64,000 nt of DNA from Porticoccaceae bacterium. Lineage in GTDB: Bacteria > Pseudomonadota > Gammaproteobacteria > Pseudomonadales > Porticoccaceae. A program made the translations under genes and the position numbers. The notes below the pieces were generated by a model. That model was not told the DNA's origin, made no database searches, and saw only the letters and a list, made by a program, of their open reading frames with translations. The DNA is taken from contig BPKH01000006.1 of the NCBI GenBank assembly GCA_026005035.1, positions 1-64,000 of the forward strand, read 5' to 3'. Positions 1 through 12,664 of the stretch are shown here, piece by piece; position 1 is the first letter of the stretch; every line of letters starts with the position of its first letter.

Positions 1-955
1 TGGGCCGGGCGGTGCTCGAGCAGGCGGGGAGCGAAGGGCAAACCACGGCGCCGGCGCGCAAGCTCCTCGAAATCTGCAAGTCTTTGCCGGAGGGTGCGAG
101 CCTGCAAATTGCGGCGGAGGATGGAAGGCTTCAGATCGTATCCGGGCGCTCGCGCTTTTCCCTCGCCACCTTGCCGGCGTCGGATTTTCCCTCGATGGAG
201 GGAGAGGACCCCGCTTGTTGCTTCTCCCTGGAGGCCGATGAACTCAAGCGGCTGATCGATCGAACCGCCTTCGCCATGGCCAACCAGGACGTGCGCTACT
301 ATCTCAACGGCATGCTCTGGGAGGTCACCCGACGAACGCTTTCCGCACCGTTGCCACCGACGGCCATCGCCTCGCTTTGGCGGAACACTGGGGCGAGTAC
401 CCCGGAGGCGGCGAGAGGAGGCAGGTGATCGTTCCCCGCAAAGGGGTCATCGAACTGGCGCGCATCCTCGCAGCGGAGGGGGGCGATATCCGGCTGTCCC
501 TCGGCGAAAACTACGTCCGGGTGGAGGCCCCCGATTTCCTCTACTTGTCGAAACTGATCGAGGGGGCTTACCCCGACTACGAGCGCGTCATCCCTCGAGA
601 CCTCCCGAGGTATCTGGTCGTCGAAAGGGAGCCCTTCCGCCAGGCGCTCTCGCGAGCTGCCATTCTCACCAACGAAAAGTTCAAGGGTATCAGGCTCAAC
701 ATCGAAAGGGATCGCCTGCGGATCCTGGCCAACAATCCCGAACAGGAGGAAGCGGAAGAAGAGCTTTCCGTCGAATACTCGGCGGAGGGCGCCCTGGAAA
801 TCGGTTTCAACGTCACCTACCTGTTGGACGTCCTCGGGGTCATCGAGGGATCCCGCGTGCGCATGGAGTTTCGCGACGCAGGACAAAGCGTCCTGCTCGT
901 GGACCCTGAACAGGCGGAGGCCATGCGCCACGTGGTGATGCCGATGCGCCTATGA
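1..955 (+). CDS. dnaN: DNA polymerase III beta sliding clamp, 5' truncated, one apparent frameshift
   Basis: The beta clamp forms a ring on DNA and tethers polymerase III. The reading frame is already open at base 3, and alignment from memory with the E. coli clamp puts the first residue near position 50, so the N-terminal domain is partly outside the window. Recognisable blocks are TTAPARKLLEIC, SGRSRFSLATLP, NQDVRYYLNGML, NPEQEEAEEEL and the C-terminal MPMRL clamp ending. The frame changes between about 325 and 345. Adding one C to the CCC at 328-330 restores a smooth read into TVATDGHRLALAEHW. This is most likely a base-calling error, because the gene is essential and both halves are well conserved. 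recF and gyrB follow, the usual order near the replication origin. Confidence 0.95.
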
Positions 956-999
956 GGGGAGGGCGCGCCGGCGCCCCTCTCTATTTTGCCCCAAGCCCA

Positions 1000-4560
<3,561 letters not shown>

Positions 4561-4603
4561 GAGCGTCAGGGCTCACTCACTTTTTGTCGCCCGCCGCTCC
4601 TCC

Positions 4604-5317
4604 TTAGCCGATCCGGCGCTGCTCCGCTTGAATCCAGAGCCGAGCCCGCTCGGTGAGCGCCCTGGCATCGCCCTCGGGCGCGAGGGGTTTCCCGAAGACC
4701 ACGGTGATGGTGCCCGGATACTTCAAAAAGCGCCGCGCCGGCCAGTGGCGGCCGGCGTTGTGGGCGACGGGCAGGAGGGGAACGCCGCAGGCGATGGCCA
4801 GGGCGGCCGCACTGCGCGCGTAGGAGCCGAACTGGCCGTGGGGGATGCGCGTGCCCTCTGGATAGACGACGACGCTGAGTCCCGCGGCGATTCGCTGCTT
4901 CCCCTGTTCCAGCACCTGTCGCGCCGCCCGCTTCGGCTGGGCGCGATCGATGACGATGGGGCGCACCGCCCACAATCCCCAGCCGAAGAAGGGAATGCGG
5001 AGCAATTCCCTCTTGAGGATGGTGCTCACCGGCCGCAGGGCGCGCTGCAGGTAATAGGTCTCCCAGGGTGACTGGTGGTTGCTCACGGCCACAAAGGGGT
5101 GACGTGGGATGTGTTCGGCCCCTTCGACGACGAAGCGCACGCCGCAGGTGAGGCGCAGCCACTGGAGCACCAGGCCGTTGCCGACGCTGGCCAGGGCCTG
5201 GCGCGGCCCGATGGGCAGAAGCAAGCCGACGGTGCACACGAGAAGCCCGAAGACTACCACCAGCACGGCGTAGCCGGCGTAAAAGAGTGCTGAGCGCAGG
5301 GCGAGCCAGGCCTTCAT
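4604..5317 (-). CDS. plsC: 1-acyl-sn-glycerol-3-phosphate acyltransferase (PlsC family)
   Basis: Membrane-associated lysophosphatidic acid acyltransferase of phospholipid synthesis, 237 residues. An N-terminal hydrophobic stretch (about 10-35) precedes the acyltransferase domain. Motif I appears as NHQSPWE, in which Glu replaces the usual final Asp of NHxxxxD, a variant common in this subgroup. Motif III is VVYPEGTR. It is the last gene of the glyQ-glyS-gmhB-plsC operon. Its start overlaps the gmhB stop by four bases (ATGA), and it ends 43 bp from the convergent gyrB end. The exact acyl-acceptor preference cannot be read from sequence. Confidence 0.88.
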   Translation of the reverse strand: MKAWLALRSALFYAGYAVLVVVFGLLVCTVGLLLPIGPRQALASVGNGLVLQWLRLTCGVRFVVEGAEHIPRHPFVAVSNHQSPWETYYLQRALRPVSTILKRELLRIPFFGWGLWAVRPIVIDRAQPKRAARQVLEQGKQRIAAGLSVVVYPEGTRIPHGQFGSYARSAAALAIACGVPLLPVAHNAGRHWPARRFLKYPGTITVVFGKPLAPEGDARALTERARLWIQAEQRRIG

Positions 5318-5865
5318 GGGCCGGTCAAAAGGGCCTGTGCGGCGGCGGCGAGATCGTCGTAGACGGCCACCCCCGCCAAGTGAGGGCTTTCATGGAGCGC
5401 GGCTTCCGCCGCCCGCCCCTTGCCGGTGCGCACCAGAATGGGCCGACAACCGCGGGCAGCGGCGGCCTCCAAATCCCGCAGGCTGTCCCCGACGAGGGGT
5501 ACCCCGGTCAGTTCGGCGACCCCGGCATCGGCTCGGATTCGGTCCAGCAACCCGGGCTTGGGTTTGCGGCAGCCGCACCCGTCCTCGGGGACGTGCGGGC
5601 AGTAGTAGATCCCGGCCAGCCGGCCGCCTTGCTCCTCCACCAGCTGCACCATGCGGCGGTGCATGGCTTCGAGCTCCCCGGGTGGAATGAGACCCCGCCC
5701 CACCCCGCTTTGGTTGGTGGCCACGTACACGTCGTACCCGGCGCGGCTCAGGCGGGCGATGGCCTCGATGGCCCCCGGCAGGGGCTTCCACTGGGCGAGG
5801 GTGCGCACGAAGTGATCGGAATCCTCGTTGATCACCCCGTCGCGGTCGAGAATCACCAGTTTCAT
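5314..5865 (-). CDS. gmhB: D-glycero-beta-D-manno-heptose 1,7-bisphosphate 7-phosphatase
   Basis: HAD-superfamily phosphatase of ADP-heptose synthesis for the LPS inner core, 183 residues. The catalytic motif I is ILDRDGVINED at residues 4-14. The GmhB zinc loop is visible as CPHVPEDGCGCRKPKPG, with Cys-His-Cys-Cys ligands followed by the substrate-discriminating CRKP. The late motif LVGDSLRDLEAA supplies the Mg-binding acid. The ATG at 5865 overlaps the glyS stop by four bases, so the longer open frame upstream of it is glyS antisense and is not used. The glyS-gmhB-plsC order matches the Pseudomonas origin region. Confidence 0.93.
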   Translation of the reverse strand: MKLVILDRDGVINEDSDHFVRTLAQWKPLPGAIEAIARLSRAGYDVYVATNQSGVGRGLIPPGELEAMHRRMVQLVEEQGGRLAGIYYCPHVPEDGCGCRKPKPGLLDRIRADAGVAELTGVPLVGDSLRDLEAAAARGCRPILVRTGKGRAAEAALHESPHLAGVAVYDDLAAAAQALLTGP

Positions 5866-7937
5866 CGCACCCGGGCCAGGTGAGAGATGTCCGCCACCTG
5901 CAGGAAGAGGTCCCGCAATTCGCGCAGGAGCGCCAGCCGGTTGGCCCGCAGGGCGGGATCTTCGGCCATCACCAGCACGCCGTCGAAGAAGCGGTCCACA
6001 GGATCGGCGAGCTCCGCCAGGGAGCGCAGGGCCTCGGTGTAATCGCCCGCGACCAAGAGCGGCGCCACCCGCTCCTTGGCCCTTTCCAGGCTCTCGTGGA
6101 GGACCTGCTCTTCGGGCGCAGCGAAGCGGCCGGCCTCGACCCGCTCGGGGATCTCCTCCTGGCCGGAGAGGATATTGGCCACCCGCTTGTGGGCCGCGGC
6201 GAGGCGCTCCACTTCCGGCAGCGCAAGAAAGGCGTTGACGGCCAGCACCCGGCGGTGGAAATCCCAGGGATCGTCCAGATTCTTGGCGTGAACCGCCTGA
6301 AACACCTCGGCGGGCACCCCCTCTTCGGCGTACCAAGCGCGGAAGCGCTCGAAGACGTAGGCGAGCACCCGATCCACCGTGTCCGCGGGCGCTTTGAGGT
6401 CTTGGTACTGGGCCAGCGCTTGGGTGAGCACCGGCCGCAATTTCAGGGAAACGGCGCGCTCCACGAGAATGCGCAAAAGGCCCACGCTCAGCCGCCGCAG
6501 GCCGAAGGGATCCTTGGAACCGGTGGGTTCGCCGCCGATGGCGAAAATGCCCACCAGGGAGTCGATCCGGTCGGCGAGTCCCACCGCTGCCCCCGCCGCC
6601 GTGGCGGGTACCGCGTCTCCGGCGAAGCGTGGCAGGTAGTGCTCGTAGATCGCCTCGGCGACCGGTTCGGGCTCGCCGTCGTGGCGCGCGTAGTAGCGCC
6701 CCATCACCCCCTGTAGCTCGGGAAATTCCCCCACCATCTCGCTCGCCAGATCGGCCTTGCTCAAAAGCCCCGCGCGGCGGGCAACGGCGGGATCCGCACC
6801 GCAGGGGACGGCGAAGACCTCGGCCAGCGCGGCGATGCGCTCGGTTTTGTCGTAGAGGGTGCCGAGCCTTTCTTGGAAGATGATGCCCTTGAGCCGCTCG
6901 CGGCGCGCCTCCAACCGCTCGCGGCGGTCGTTGTCGTAGAAGAACGCGGCGTCGGAGAGGCGCGGGCGGATGACCCGTTCGTTGCCGGCGATCACCCGCG
7001 CGGGATCGCGGCTTTCGATGTTGGCCACGGCCACAAAGTGGGGCAAGAGCTTGCCGGCGTCGTCCAGGACCGCAAAGTAGCGCTGGTGGACCTGCATCAC
7101 CGAAATGAGCACCTCCGGCGGCAGCTCGAGAAACCGCTCTTCGAACCGCCCGGCCAGGGGCAGGGGCCACTCGGTGAGCGCCGTCACCTCGTCGAGCAGG
7201 GCGTCGTCGCAAAGCGCAAGGCCACCGAGAGCGGCGGCCGCAGCCTCCACCCCCCGGCGCACCCGCTCGCGGCGCCGCGCGAAGTCGGCGAGGACTTTCG
7301 CCTCCTCGAGACGCGCTTCGTATTCCGAGGGCGAGGTGAGGGCGATGGGACCGGGCGCGTGGAAGCGGTGGCCCCGGCTTTCCCGGCCGGCGGCGATGCC
7401 CAGAATCTCGGCTTCTACCACCTCCTCGCCAAAGAGCAGCACCACCCAGTGCACCGGCCGGACGAACTCTTCGCGGCGCGACCCCCAGCGCATGCGGCGG
7501 GGGATGGGAAGATCCGCCAGGGCGCGGGAGACCACGCCGGGTAGCAACCGGGGCGCCGGGATCCCGCTCTCCACCGTTCGGTGGCAGAGCTTTTCCTGCT
7601 TGCCGTCGTGGGCGACCCGCTTGGGCAGCTCGGCCAGGTCGAGGCCGAACCGTTGGGCAAAGGCCTCCGCCGCCCGGGTGGGCTTCCCTCCTTCGGCGAA
7701 CGCGACTCGGACGGGCGGACCCCAGTGGACCACTTCGCGGTCCCGGGAGCGCTCGGCGACCTCCGCCACGCGCACCGCCAGGCGGCGCGGCGTGGCGAAG
7801 CTGCGCAGTTCCCCGTGGTCGAGCCCTGCCGCCTCGAGCTCACGCGCAATGCCGGCCGCGAACGCTTCCGACAAGTGGCGCAAGGATTTGGGGGGCAGCT
7901 CTTCGGTGCCGATCTCGACCAAGAAATCCCGCTTCAT
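5862..7937 (-). CDS. glyS: Glycyl-tRNA synthetase beta subunit
   Basis: Beta subunit of the bacterial heterotetrameric GlyRS, 691 residues, normal length. It begins [17 protein letters not shown], the conserved N-terminus of the family. It contains the HD-like central region, including [17 protein letters not shown] and [10 protein letters not shown], and a C-terminal anticodon-binding DALR-type segment ending [19 protein letters not shown]. The ATG at 7937 overlaps the glyQ stop by four bases, so alpha and beta chains are translationally coupled, which suits a fixed-stoichiometry complex. Confidence 0.97.
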   Translation of the reverse strand: MKRDFLVEIGTEELPPKSLRHLSEAFAAGIARELEAAGLDHGELRSFATPRRLAVRVAEVAERSRDREVVHWGPPVRVAFAEGGKPTRAAEAFAQRFGLDLAELPKRVAHDGKQEKLCHRTVESGIPAPRLLPGVVSRALADLPIPRRMRWGSRREEFVRPVHWVVLLFGEEVVEAEILGIAAGRESRGHRFHAPGPIALTSPSEYEARLEEAKVLADFARRRERVRRGVEAAAAALGGLALCDDALLDEVTALTEWPLPLAGRFEERFLELPPEVLISVMQVHQRYFAVLDDAGKLLPHFVAVANIESRDPARVIAGNERVIRPRLSDAAFFYDNDRRERLEARRERLKGIIFQERLGTLYDKTERIAALAEVFAVPCGADPAVARRAGLLSKADLASEMVGEFPELQGVMGRYYARHDGEPEPVAEAIYEHYLPRFAGDAVPATAAGAAVGLADRIDSLVGIFAIGGEPTGSKDPFGLRRLSVGLLRILVERAVSLKLRPVLTQALAQYQDLKAPADTVDRVLAYVFERFRAWYAEEGVPAEVFQAVHAKNLDDPWDFHRRVLAVNAFLALPEVERLAAAHKRVANILSGQEEIPERVEAGRFAAPEEQVLHESLERAKERVAPLLVAGDYTEALRSLAELADPVDRFFDGVLVMAEDPALRANRLALLRELRDLFLQVADISHLARVR

Positions 7938-8887
7938 CGGCCGTCCTCCCCGTGGCGGGCGATCGCCTCTCGGGCCAGTTCCGGTGGCGCCAACGGAAAG
8001 CCCAGGGCCAGGCGGGCGCGGAAGTAGGCCTCGGCCACGGCCCGCGCCAGGGCGCGGACCCGGAGGATGTAGCGCTGCCGTTCGGGCACCGACAGGGCGT
8101 GGCGCGCGTCCAGCAGATTGAAGGCGTGGGAGGCCTTGATCACCTGCTCGTAGGCGGGCAGCGGAAGCCCCTTTTCCACGAGCCGCCGGCACTCCCGCTC
8201 GTGGACCTCGAAGGCTTGGCGGAGGAAGTCGACGTCCGCCTCCTCGAAGTTGTAGGCGGACATCTCCACCTCGTTCTGGCGAAAGACATCTCCGTAGGTG
8301 ACCGCATGACCTTCGGGATCGCGGGTCCAGGTGAGGTCGAAGATGCTTTCGACCCCTTGCAGATACATGGCGATTCGCTCGAGGCCGTAGGTGATCTCCC
8401 CCATGACCGGGAAGCACTCGAGTCCACCCACCTGCTGAAAATAGGTGAACTGGGTCACTTCCATACCGTCCAGCCACACCTCCCAGCCGAGCCCCCAGGC
8501 ACCCAGGGTGGGCGACTCCCAGTTGTCCTCCACGAAGCGCACGTCGTGGACCAAGGGGTCGAAGCCGAGATGGCGCAGGGAGTCGAGGTACACCTCCTGG
8601 ATATCGTCGGGCGAGGGCTTCAGCACCACCTGGAACTGGTAGTAGTGCTGGAGACGGTTGGGATTTTCGCCGTAGCGGCCGTCGGTGGGCCGGCGGCAGG
8701 GCTGCACGTAGGCGCAGCGCCAGCTCTCCGGTCCGACGGCTCTCAGGAAGGTGGCGGGATGGAAGGTCCCGGCGCCCACTTCGAGATCCAGTGGCTGGAG
8801 GATCACACAGCCCTGCGCCGCCCAGAATTCCTGAAGCGCCAGGATCAGGCCCTGAAAGGTGGTCAGATCGGCACGGGGGTGGCTCAC
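7934..8887 (-). CDS. glyQ: Glycyl-tRNA synthetase alpha subunit
   Basis: Catalytic (class II aminoacyl-tRNA synthetase) subunit of GlyRS, 317 residues. The conserved N-terminal [17 protein letters not shown] and the active-site segments [46 protein letters not shown] and [10 protein letters not shown] are all present. First gene of the minus-strand operon glyQ-glyS-gmhB-plsC. It is divergent from cysK with about 117 bp between them. Bases 8888-9004 hold no gene and would contain both promoters. Confidence 0.97.
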   Translation of the reverse strand: MSHPRADLTTFQGLILALQEFWAAQGCVILQPLDLEVGAGTFHPATFLRAVGPESWRCAYVQPCRRPTDGRYGENPNRLQHYYQFQVVLKPSPDDIQEVYLDSLRHLGFDPLVHDVRFVEDNWESPTLGAWGLGWEVWLDGMEVTQFTYFQQVGGLECFPVMGEITYGLERIAMYLQGVESIFDLTWTRDPEGHAVTYGDVFRQNEVEMSAYNFEEADVDFLRQAFEVHERECRRLVEKGLPLPAYEQVIKASHAFNLLDARHALSVPERQRYILRVRALARAVAEAYFRARLALGFPLAPPELAREAIARHGEDGR

Positions 8888-8968
8888 GGACAGGTTCCGT
8901 CCCGGAATTCGTAGAAGCCCGGAATTCTAGGGGAAACCGCGCGGCAAGTCAGGCCTTGGCCGATCGGG

Positions 8969-8974
8969 TATAGT
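8969..8974 (+). promoter_or_regulatory. Candidate -10 element upstream of cysK
   Basis: TATAGT lies about 30 bp before the cysK start in the glyQ-cysK divergent region. No good -35 hexamer is present at 16-18 bp, so this is only a weak sigma-70 candidate. Confidence 0.3.
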
Positions 8975-9004
8975 GAAGCCCATCCCCGTGAGGAGGTGAC
9001 GCCC

Positions 9005-9922
9005 GTGAAATTCGCCAACGTCCTCGAAACCATCGGAAACACCCCCTGTATTCGGATCAACCGCCTCTTCCCCGACCACCTGGAAGTCTGGATGAAGGCG
9101 GAGCGGCACAACCCCGGGGCGAGCATCAAAGATCGGATCGGGCTCGCCATGATCGAGGACGCCGAACGGCGCGGGCTCATCGACCCCGACACGGTGATCA
9201 TCGAGCCCACCTCCGGCAACACGGGCATTGCCCTCGCTATGGTCTGCGCGGTCAAGGGCTACCGGCTGATCCTCACCATGCCCGAGTCGATGTCCGTGGA
9301 GCGGCGCCGCTACATGAAAGCGCTCGGCGCCGAGCTCGTCCTCACCCCCCGCGATCAGGGCATGGGGGGCGCCATCGCCAAAGCCCGCGAGCTCCTCGAG
9401 GAAATCCCCAACAGCTGGATGCCCAACCAGTTCGAAAATCCCGCCAATACCGAAATCCACCGGCAGACCACCGCCCGGGAGATCCTCGCTGACTTTCCCG
9501 AGGGGATCGACTACTTGATCACCGGGGTGGGAACCGGGGGGCACATCACCGGCTGCGCGGAAGTACTCAAGGCGCACTTCCCCGCGCTCGTGGTGTATGC
9601 CGTCGAACCGGAAAAATCGCCGGTGATCAGTGGCGGGCAAAAGGGCCTGCACCGGATCCAGGGCATCGGCGCCGGCTTCGTTCCGCCGATCCTCAACACC
9701 GCCGTGCTCGACGGCACCATCCTGGTGAGCGACGAGGACGCCTTCGAGATGGCCCGCCGTTGCGCCCGGGAAGAGGCGATCTTCGTCGGCATCTCCTCAG
9801 GCGCGACTCTCGCCGCCCTGCGCCGGGTGCAAGGGGAAATCCCCGCCGGGAGCCGGGTGCTGATCTTCAGCTACGACACCGGCGAGCGCTACCTTTCCAT
9901 CGAGGACCTGTTCCCCGCCTGA
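9005..9922 (+). CDS. cysK: Cysteine synthase (O-acetylserine sulfhydrylase), PLP-dependent
   Basis: Makes cysteine from O-acetylserine and sulfide. PLP-binding Lys42 is in [11 protein letters not shown]. The substrate loop is [11 protein letters not shown], the phosphate-binding loop is [10 protein letters not shown], and the CysK-type [13 protein letters not shown] is present, so CysK is preferred over CysM. The start is chosen as GTG 9005 because AGGAGG at 8991-8996 sits 8 nt upstream. A GTG at 8996 is in frame but overlaps that Shine-Dalgarno. The predicted length is 305 residues. It stands alone, convergent with the minus-strand glycosyltransferase operon. Confidence 0.93.
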   Translation: MKFANVLETIGNTPCIRINRLFPDHLEVWMKAERHNPGASIKDRIGLAMIEDAERRGLIDPDTVIIEPTSGNTGIALAMVCAVKGYRLILTMPESMSVERRRYMKALGAELVLTPRDQGMGGAIAKARELLEEIPNSWMPNQFENPANTEIHRQTTAREILADFPEGIDYLITGVGTGGHITGCAEVLKAHFPALVVYAVEPEKSPVISGGQKGLHRIQGIGAGFVPPILNTAVLDGTILVSDEDAFEMARRCAREEAIFVGISSGATLAALRRVQGEIPAGSRVLIFSYDTGERYLSIEDLFPA

Positions 9923-9927
9923 AGGCG

Positions 9928-10218
9928 TCACAGATAACTCAACAGCTGTTTGGCGAGGAACGCCAGGGCGAAGAGCATCGGGATGTACTTCCACCAGGGC
10001 CGGGCGCGCATTTCCCGGCGTGTGGCCTCGCGACGGGCAACGCGCGCCCGCTCGGCGAGCCCGCGGAGTTCCAGCTCCTGGTTCAGGTAATACCGGTCGC
10101 GATCCGGCAGGCGCCGCAGGGCGAGCTCGATGAGCGCATCATCCGACAGGGATCGATAACGGCGCGAGCGGGTTCGCGCTTCCAGCAGCGATTCGATTTC
10201 CGGATCGGACTCGCCCAC
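9928..10218 (-). CDS. Small protein with a C-terminal membrane segment
   Basis: 96 residues, no family recognised. The N-terminal part is charged and probably helical, with a repeated Arg-rich stretch (RARVARREATRREMRARP). It ends in one hydrophobic segment, roughly residues 78-95 (IPMLFALAFLAKQLLSYL), so it looks tail-anchored in the inner membrane. It is the last gene of the minus-strand glycosyltransferase operon, 36 bp after the GT25 gene, and ends 5 bp from the convergent cysK. A role in scaffolding the glycosylation proteins at the membrane is possible but is a guess from position only. Confidence 0.6.
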   Translation of the reverse strand: MGESDPEIESLLEARTRSRRYRSLSDDALIELALRRLPDRDRYYLNQELELRGLAERARVARREATRREMRARPWWKYIPMLFALAFLAKQLLSYL

Positions 10219-10254
10219 GCCCTCGCCCTTTGCCGACTCGGCCGAGTATAGCCC

Positions 10255-11106
10255 TCAATAGGGCCGGAAATCGCCGCTTACCAGGTGGGCCACCAGGTGC
10301 GCGTAGATCAGACCGCGGTCGCCGACGGCTGGCCGCCCCCCCAGCAGGCGGCGTATGTCGCGCAGCAGGGCTCCGGTGTCCGCCCCCCAGGCTAGGGAGC
10401 GGCGGAACAGGGTGGCGAAGGCGATCGAGGGGTTTGCCGCGGTGATGTCGCCGAGGATGGTGCTCGCGGAAAAGGCCTCGCAGACGGTGGTCACAAAGGG
10501 CAGGGTAACGTAGGCGCGCACCTTCCCTTCCCGGATCAGGCGGCGCAGATAGAGGTCGTTGGGAAGCCCCGAGGAAAACCCCTGGAGCATCAGGTCGCGC
10601 AGCCGCTCGAGGGAGGCGCGGTGGACGATGTAGGAGCTGTTGCCGGCGGCGTACCAGACGCGCGCATCCTCGAAGGCGATCCCCTTTTCCCCTTCCAGCT
10701 GGCTCACCCGTTGGATCAGACGGCGCATGGCGGCGACGTCGTGCAGTCCGGCGAGGTCCACGTCGCAAAAGATGAGATCCCAACCCTCGAGACCGGCGGT
10801 GAGTCGATGGAAGTGGTCGTAGAAAGATCGGAAAACGGGGGTGAAGCAAAAGTCGTCTTCCAGAACGTGGAGGTGCTGATCCGCCGCGAGGCCCGCTTCC
10901 AGGGCGCGCAGATGGCTCAACCAGCAACCGAGCTTGCCGTCGCTTAAGGGAAAGTCGCGGTGTTCCGGGCGCGCGGCTGCGCCGTCCACGGCTTCGAGCC
11001 GAGCGTAGAGACCGCCGAGGCCCGCGCGGTCGATCTCCGCCTCGCAGTGGGCGCGCCGCTCCGGGGAGCGGTCCAGATTGATGTAGCGGCCGGCGACGGC
11101 GCTCAT
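10255..11106 (-). CDS. Glycosyltransferase family 25 (LPS-type beta-glycosyltransferase)
   Basis: 283 residues. The GT25 signature is clear: INLDRSPERR at 9-18, GCWLSHLRAL at 60-69 and the metal-binding VLEDDF at 81-86. GT25 enzymes typically add galactose or glucose to LPS outer core or to surface protein or glycan acceptors in the cytoplasm. The ATG at 11106 overlaps the preceding glycosyltransferase stop by four bases. Nearby, in the same direction, lie a second glycosyltransferase, a sulfotransferase and a TPR-glycosyltransferase, so it probably belongs to one surface-decoration operon. Donor and acceptor cannot be inferred. Confidence 0.85.
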   Translation of the reverse strand: MSAVAGRYINLDRSPERRAHCEAEIDRAGLGGLYARLEAVDGAAARPEHRDFPLSDGKLGCWLSHLRALEAGLAADQHLHVLEDDFCFTPVFRSFYDHFHRLTAGLEGWDLIFCDVDLAGLHDVAAMRRLIQRVSQLEGEKGIAFEDARVWYAAGNSSYIVHRASLERLRDLMLQGFSSGLPNDLYLRRLIREGKVRAYVTLPFVTTVCEAFSASTILGDITAANPSIAFATLFRRSLAWGADTGALLRDIRRLLGGRPAVGDRGLIYAHLVAHLVSGDFRPY

Positions 11107-11987
11107 TGGAATCGCTCCAACTCCGCCTGGAAGACCGATCGGGTAATGGCCAGGAATTCCTCCCGCCGGTCGAACAGCGTCAGGTGGTTGCGGTAGGCGC
11201 TGTGGTCCCGGTCCCGGTAGTTCTCACACACCACCAGATTTTTCACCTTGTATTGGGATACCTGGGCGCGGCCCGAGCGCGTGAGGTACTCCGCCGCCCA
11301 CATGATGAAGGTGTCCTCGAGGCCGTAGGGCGCAAAGGAATGGGGGATCCCCACGGTCCGCAGGAGCTCGCCGGAAAGGCAGGTGAACCAGCCGCCGGCG
11401 AATTTGAAACGCGGCTGGCCGGGGATGCGGTTGAAGACCGACTCCAGGGTGAGGGGGCCCTTCACCCCACAGTCCGCCCAGGGGTCGTTGTCCTTCTGGT
11501 AGCCGAGGGGTTTGTCTCGGAACTGGTCGTTGACGAGGCAATCCCAGGTGGCGTCCCACAGGCGCACGAGCTCGGGTGTGAGGATCCAATGGGTCCCCCG
11601 TTGGTTGGCGAGGCGACAGCCCTGGAGCAGAAGATCAAGGGTTTGGGGCGCGAAAGCGATGTCCGGATCGAGCCAGCAGAAGACGTCGGCTTCGGTGTAG
11701 CGCTCTAAGGCGGCGCGGCGGTGGGCGGTGCAGCCGAGCACGTCTTCGCTCGAGCGGGCGCGCACGGTGAAGGATCGCTCCAGCAGGCGCGAAATCGAAG
11801 CCAATTGGTCCTCGAAAAAGGATCGCGGTAGGGCGCTTTTCTTCCAATCGACGAGCTGTGGGGAAAGGGCGAGTGCCAGGTCGATTTCGAGGCTTGTCGA
11901 GGGGGGGGACCGCGCCAGTGTCCGCGCCAGCCTTGCGAGATCGCCGATCTCCGTGGGCATGGCAAAAATGCACAGAACGGCTTTCAT
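11103..11987 (-). CDS. GT-A fold glycosyltransferase
   Basis: 294 residues. An N-terminal nucleotide-sugar-type region leads to CWLDPDIAF around residue 104, a DxD-like metal and donor-binding motif (D107-P-D109). Downstream FAGGWFTCLSGELLRTVG and PYGLEDTFIMWAA resemble the acceptor-side region of GT2/GT27-like enzymes, where a conserved ED pair follows a glycine. I do not recognise the exact family. It is translationally coupled to the GT25 gene (4-bp overlap) and lies 43 bp after the sulfotransferase. Confidence 0.7.
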   Translation of the reverse strand: MKAVLCIFAMPTEIGDLARLARTLARSPPSTSLEIDLALALSPQLVDWKKSALPRSFFEDQLASISRLLERSFTVRARSSEDVLGCTAHRRAALERYTEADVFCWLDPDIAFAPQTLDLLLQGCRLANQRGTHWILTPELVRLWDATWDCLVNDQFRDKPLGYQKDNDPWADCGVKGPLTLESVFNRIPGQPRFKFAGGWFTCLSGELLRTVGIPHSFAPYGLEDTFIMWAAEYLTRSGRAQVSQYKVKNLVVCENYRDRDHSAYRNHLTLFDRREEFLAITRSVFQAELERFQ

Positions 11988-12030
11988 GAATCACCTTTGT
12001 GGAAACGGCCCTTCAACCCCCAACCAAAAA

Positions 12031-12660
12031 CTAAAATTCGTACTGAAACGCTTGAATGTCTTGCTCGTAGATCTCTTCCACGATTGTTCTACAACGGCGG
12101 TCGTACCAATCCCGATAATCGAGTGGTCGATTCGACGTGGCGTTGAGATGGGGCAAACAAACCCCCCAACGTCGGCTCAGGAAGTCGTTCAATTCCTGTA
12201 GCGCTTCGTAGCGAAAGATGTGTTTGACAAGGATCTCACCTTTCTGGTTCTTCAAAAAATCGATCTGAGGCGTCCAATGGTGCCGAAAAAAGGGTCTTTC
12301 GTGTTCTGGCCTTTTCAAAAGTTCCCTTTCCCGGTAGAGAAGCTCCAGTGCATCGAGAAATGAAAGATTTTTCAGGACCGGGTATTCCGGATGGATTCCC
12401 CATTTTTTGTTGGCGCCGTGCCAGTAGCTTTCTTCCAGCCGCGCATAGCAATAGCTGGAAACGACGCGGTCCCAGGGGTTGCGCACCACGGTAAAGGAAA
12501 GGAGGTGGTCCGCCTTCAAGCCTAAGCGTTCGTAATCCCGCCATTTGGTGTGGCCATGCTCGATTTCGGGGTCCAGCTTCCTGAGCGCCTCGATCAGGGA
12601 GGTCCCCGCGCATTTCGGGATATGGATGAACAACAGGCCCAGTTTGCGGCTATACGCCAC
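12031..12660 (-). CDS. Sulfotransferase family protein (PAPS-dependent)
   Basis: 209 residues. The PAPS 5'-phosphosulfate-binding loop is FIHIPKCAGTSLIEAL (residues 11-26) and the 3'-phosphate-binding segment is VVRNPWDRVVSSY (58-70), the two hallmarks of the Sulfotransfer_2 (carbohydrate sulfotransferase-like) family. The likely reaction is sulfation of a sugar. The gene and its 3' flank are visibly richer in A/T than the neighbours, with codons such as AAA, AAT and TTT in runs, which suggests recent acquisition. It lies 4 bp after the TPR-glycosyltransferase and 43 bp before the next glycosyltransferase in one transcriptional direction. Confidence 0.85.
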   Translation of the reverse strand: MAYSRKLGLLFIHIPKCAGTSLIEALRKLDPEIEHGHTKWRDYERLGLKADHLLSFTVVRNPWDRVVSSYCYARLEESYWHGANKKWGIHPEYPVLKNLSFLDALELLYRERELLKRPEHERPFFRHHWTPQIDFLKNQKGEILVKHIFRYEALQELNDFLSRRWGVCLPHLNATSNRPLDYRDWYDRRCRTIVEEIYEQDIQAFQYEF

Positions 12661-12664
12661 GATA

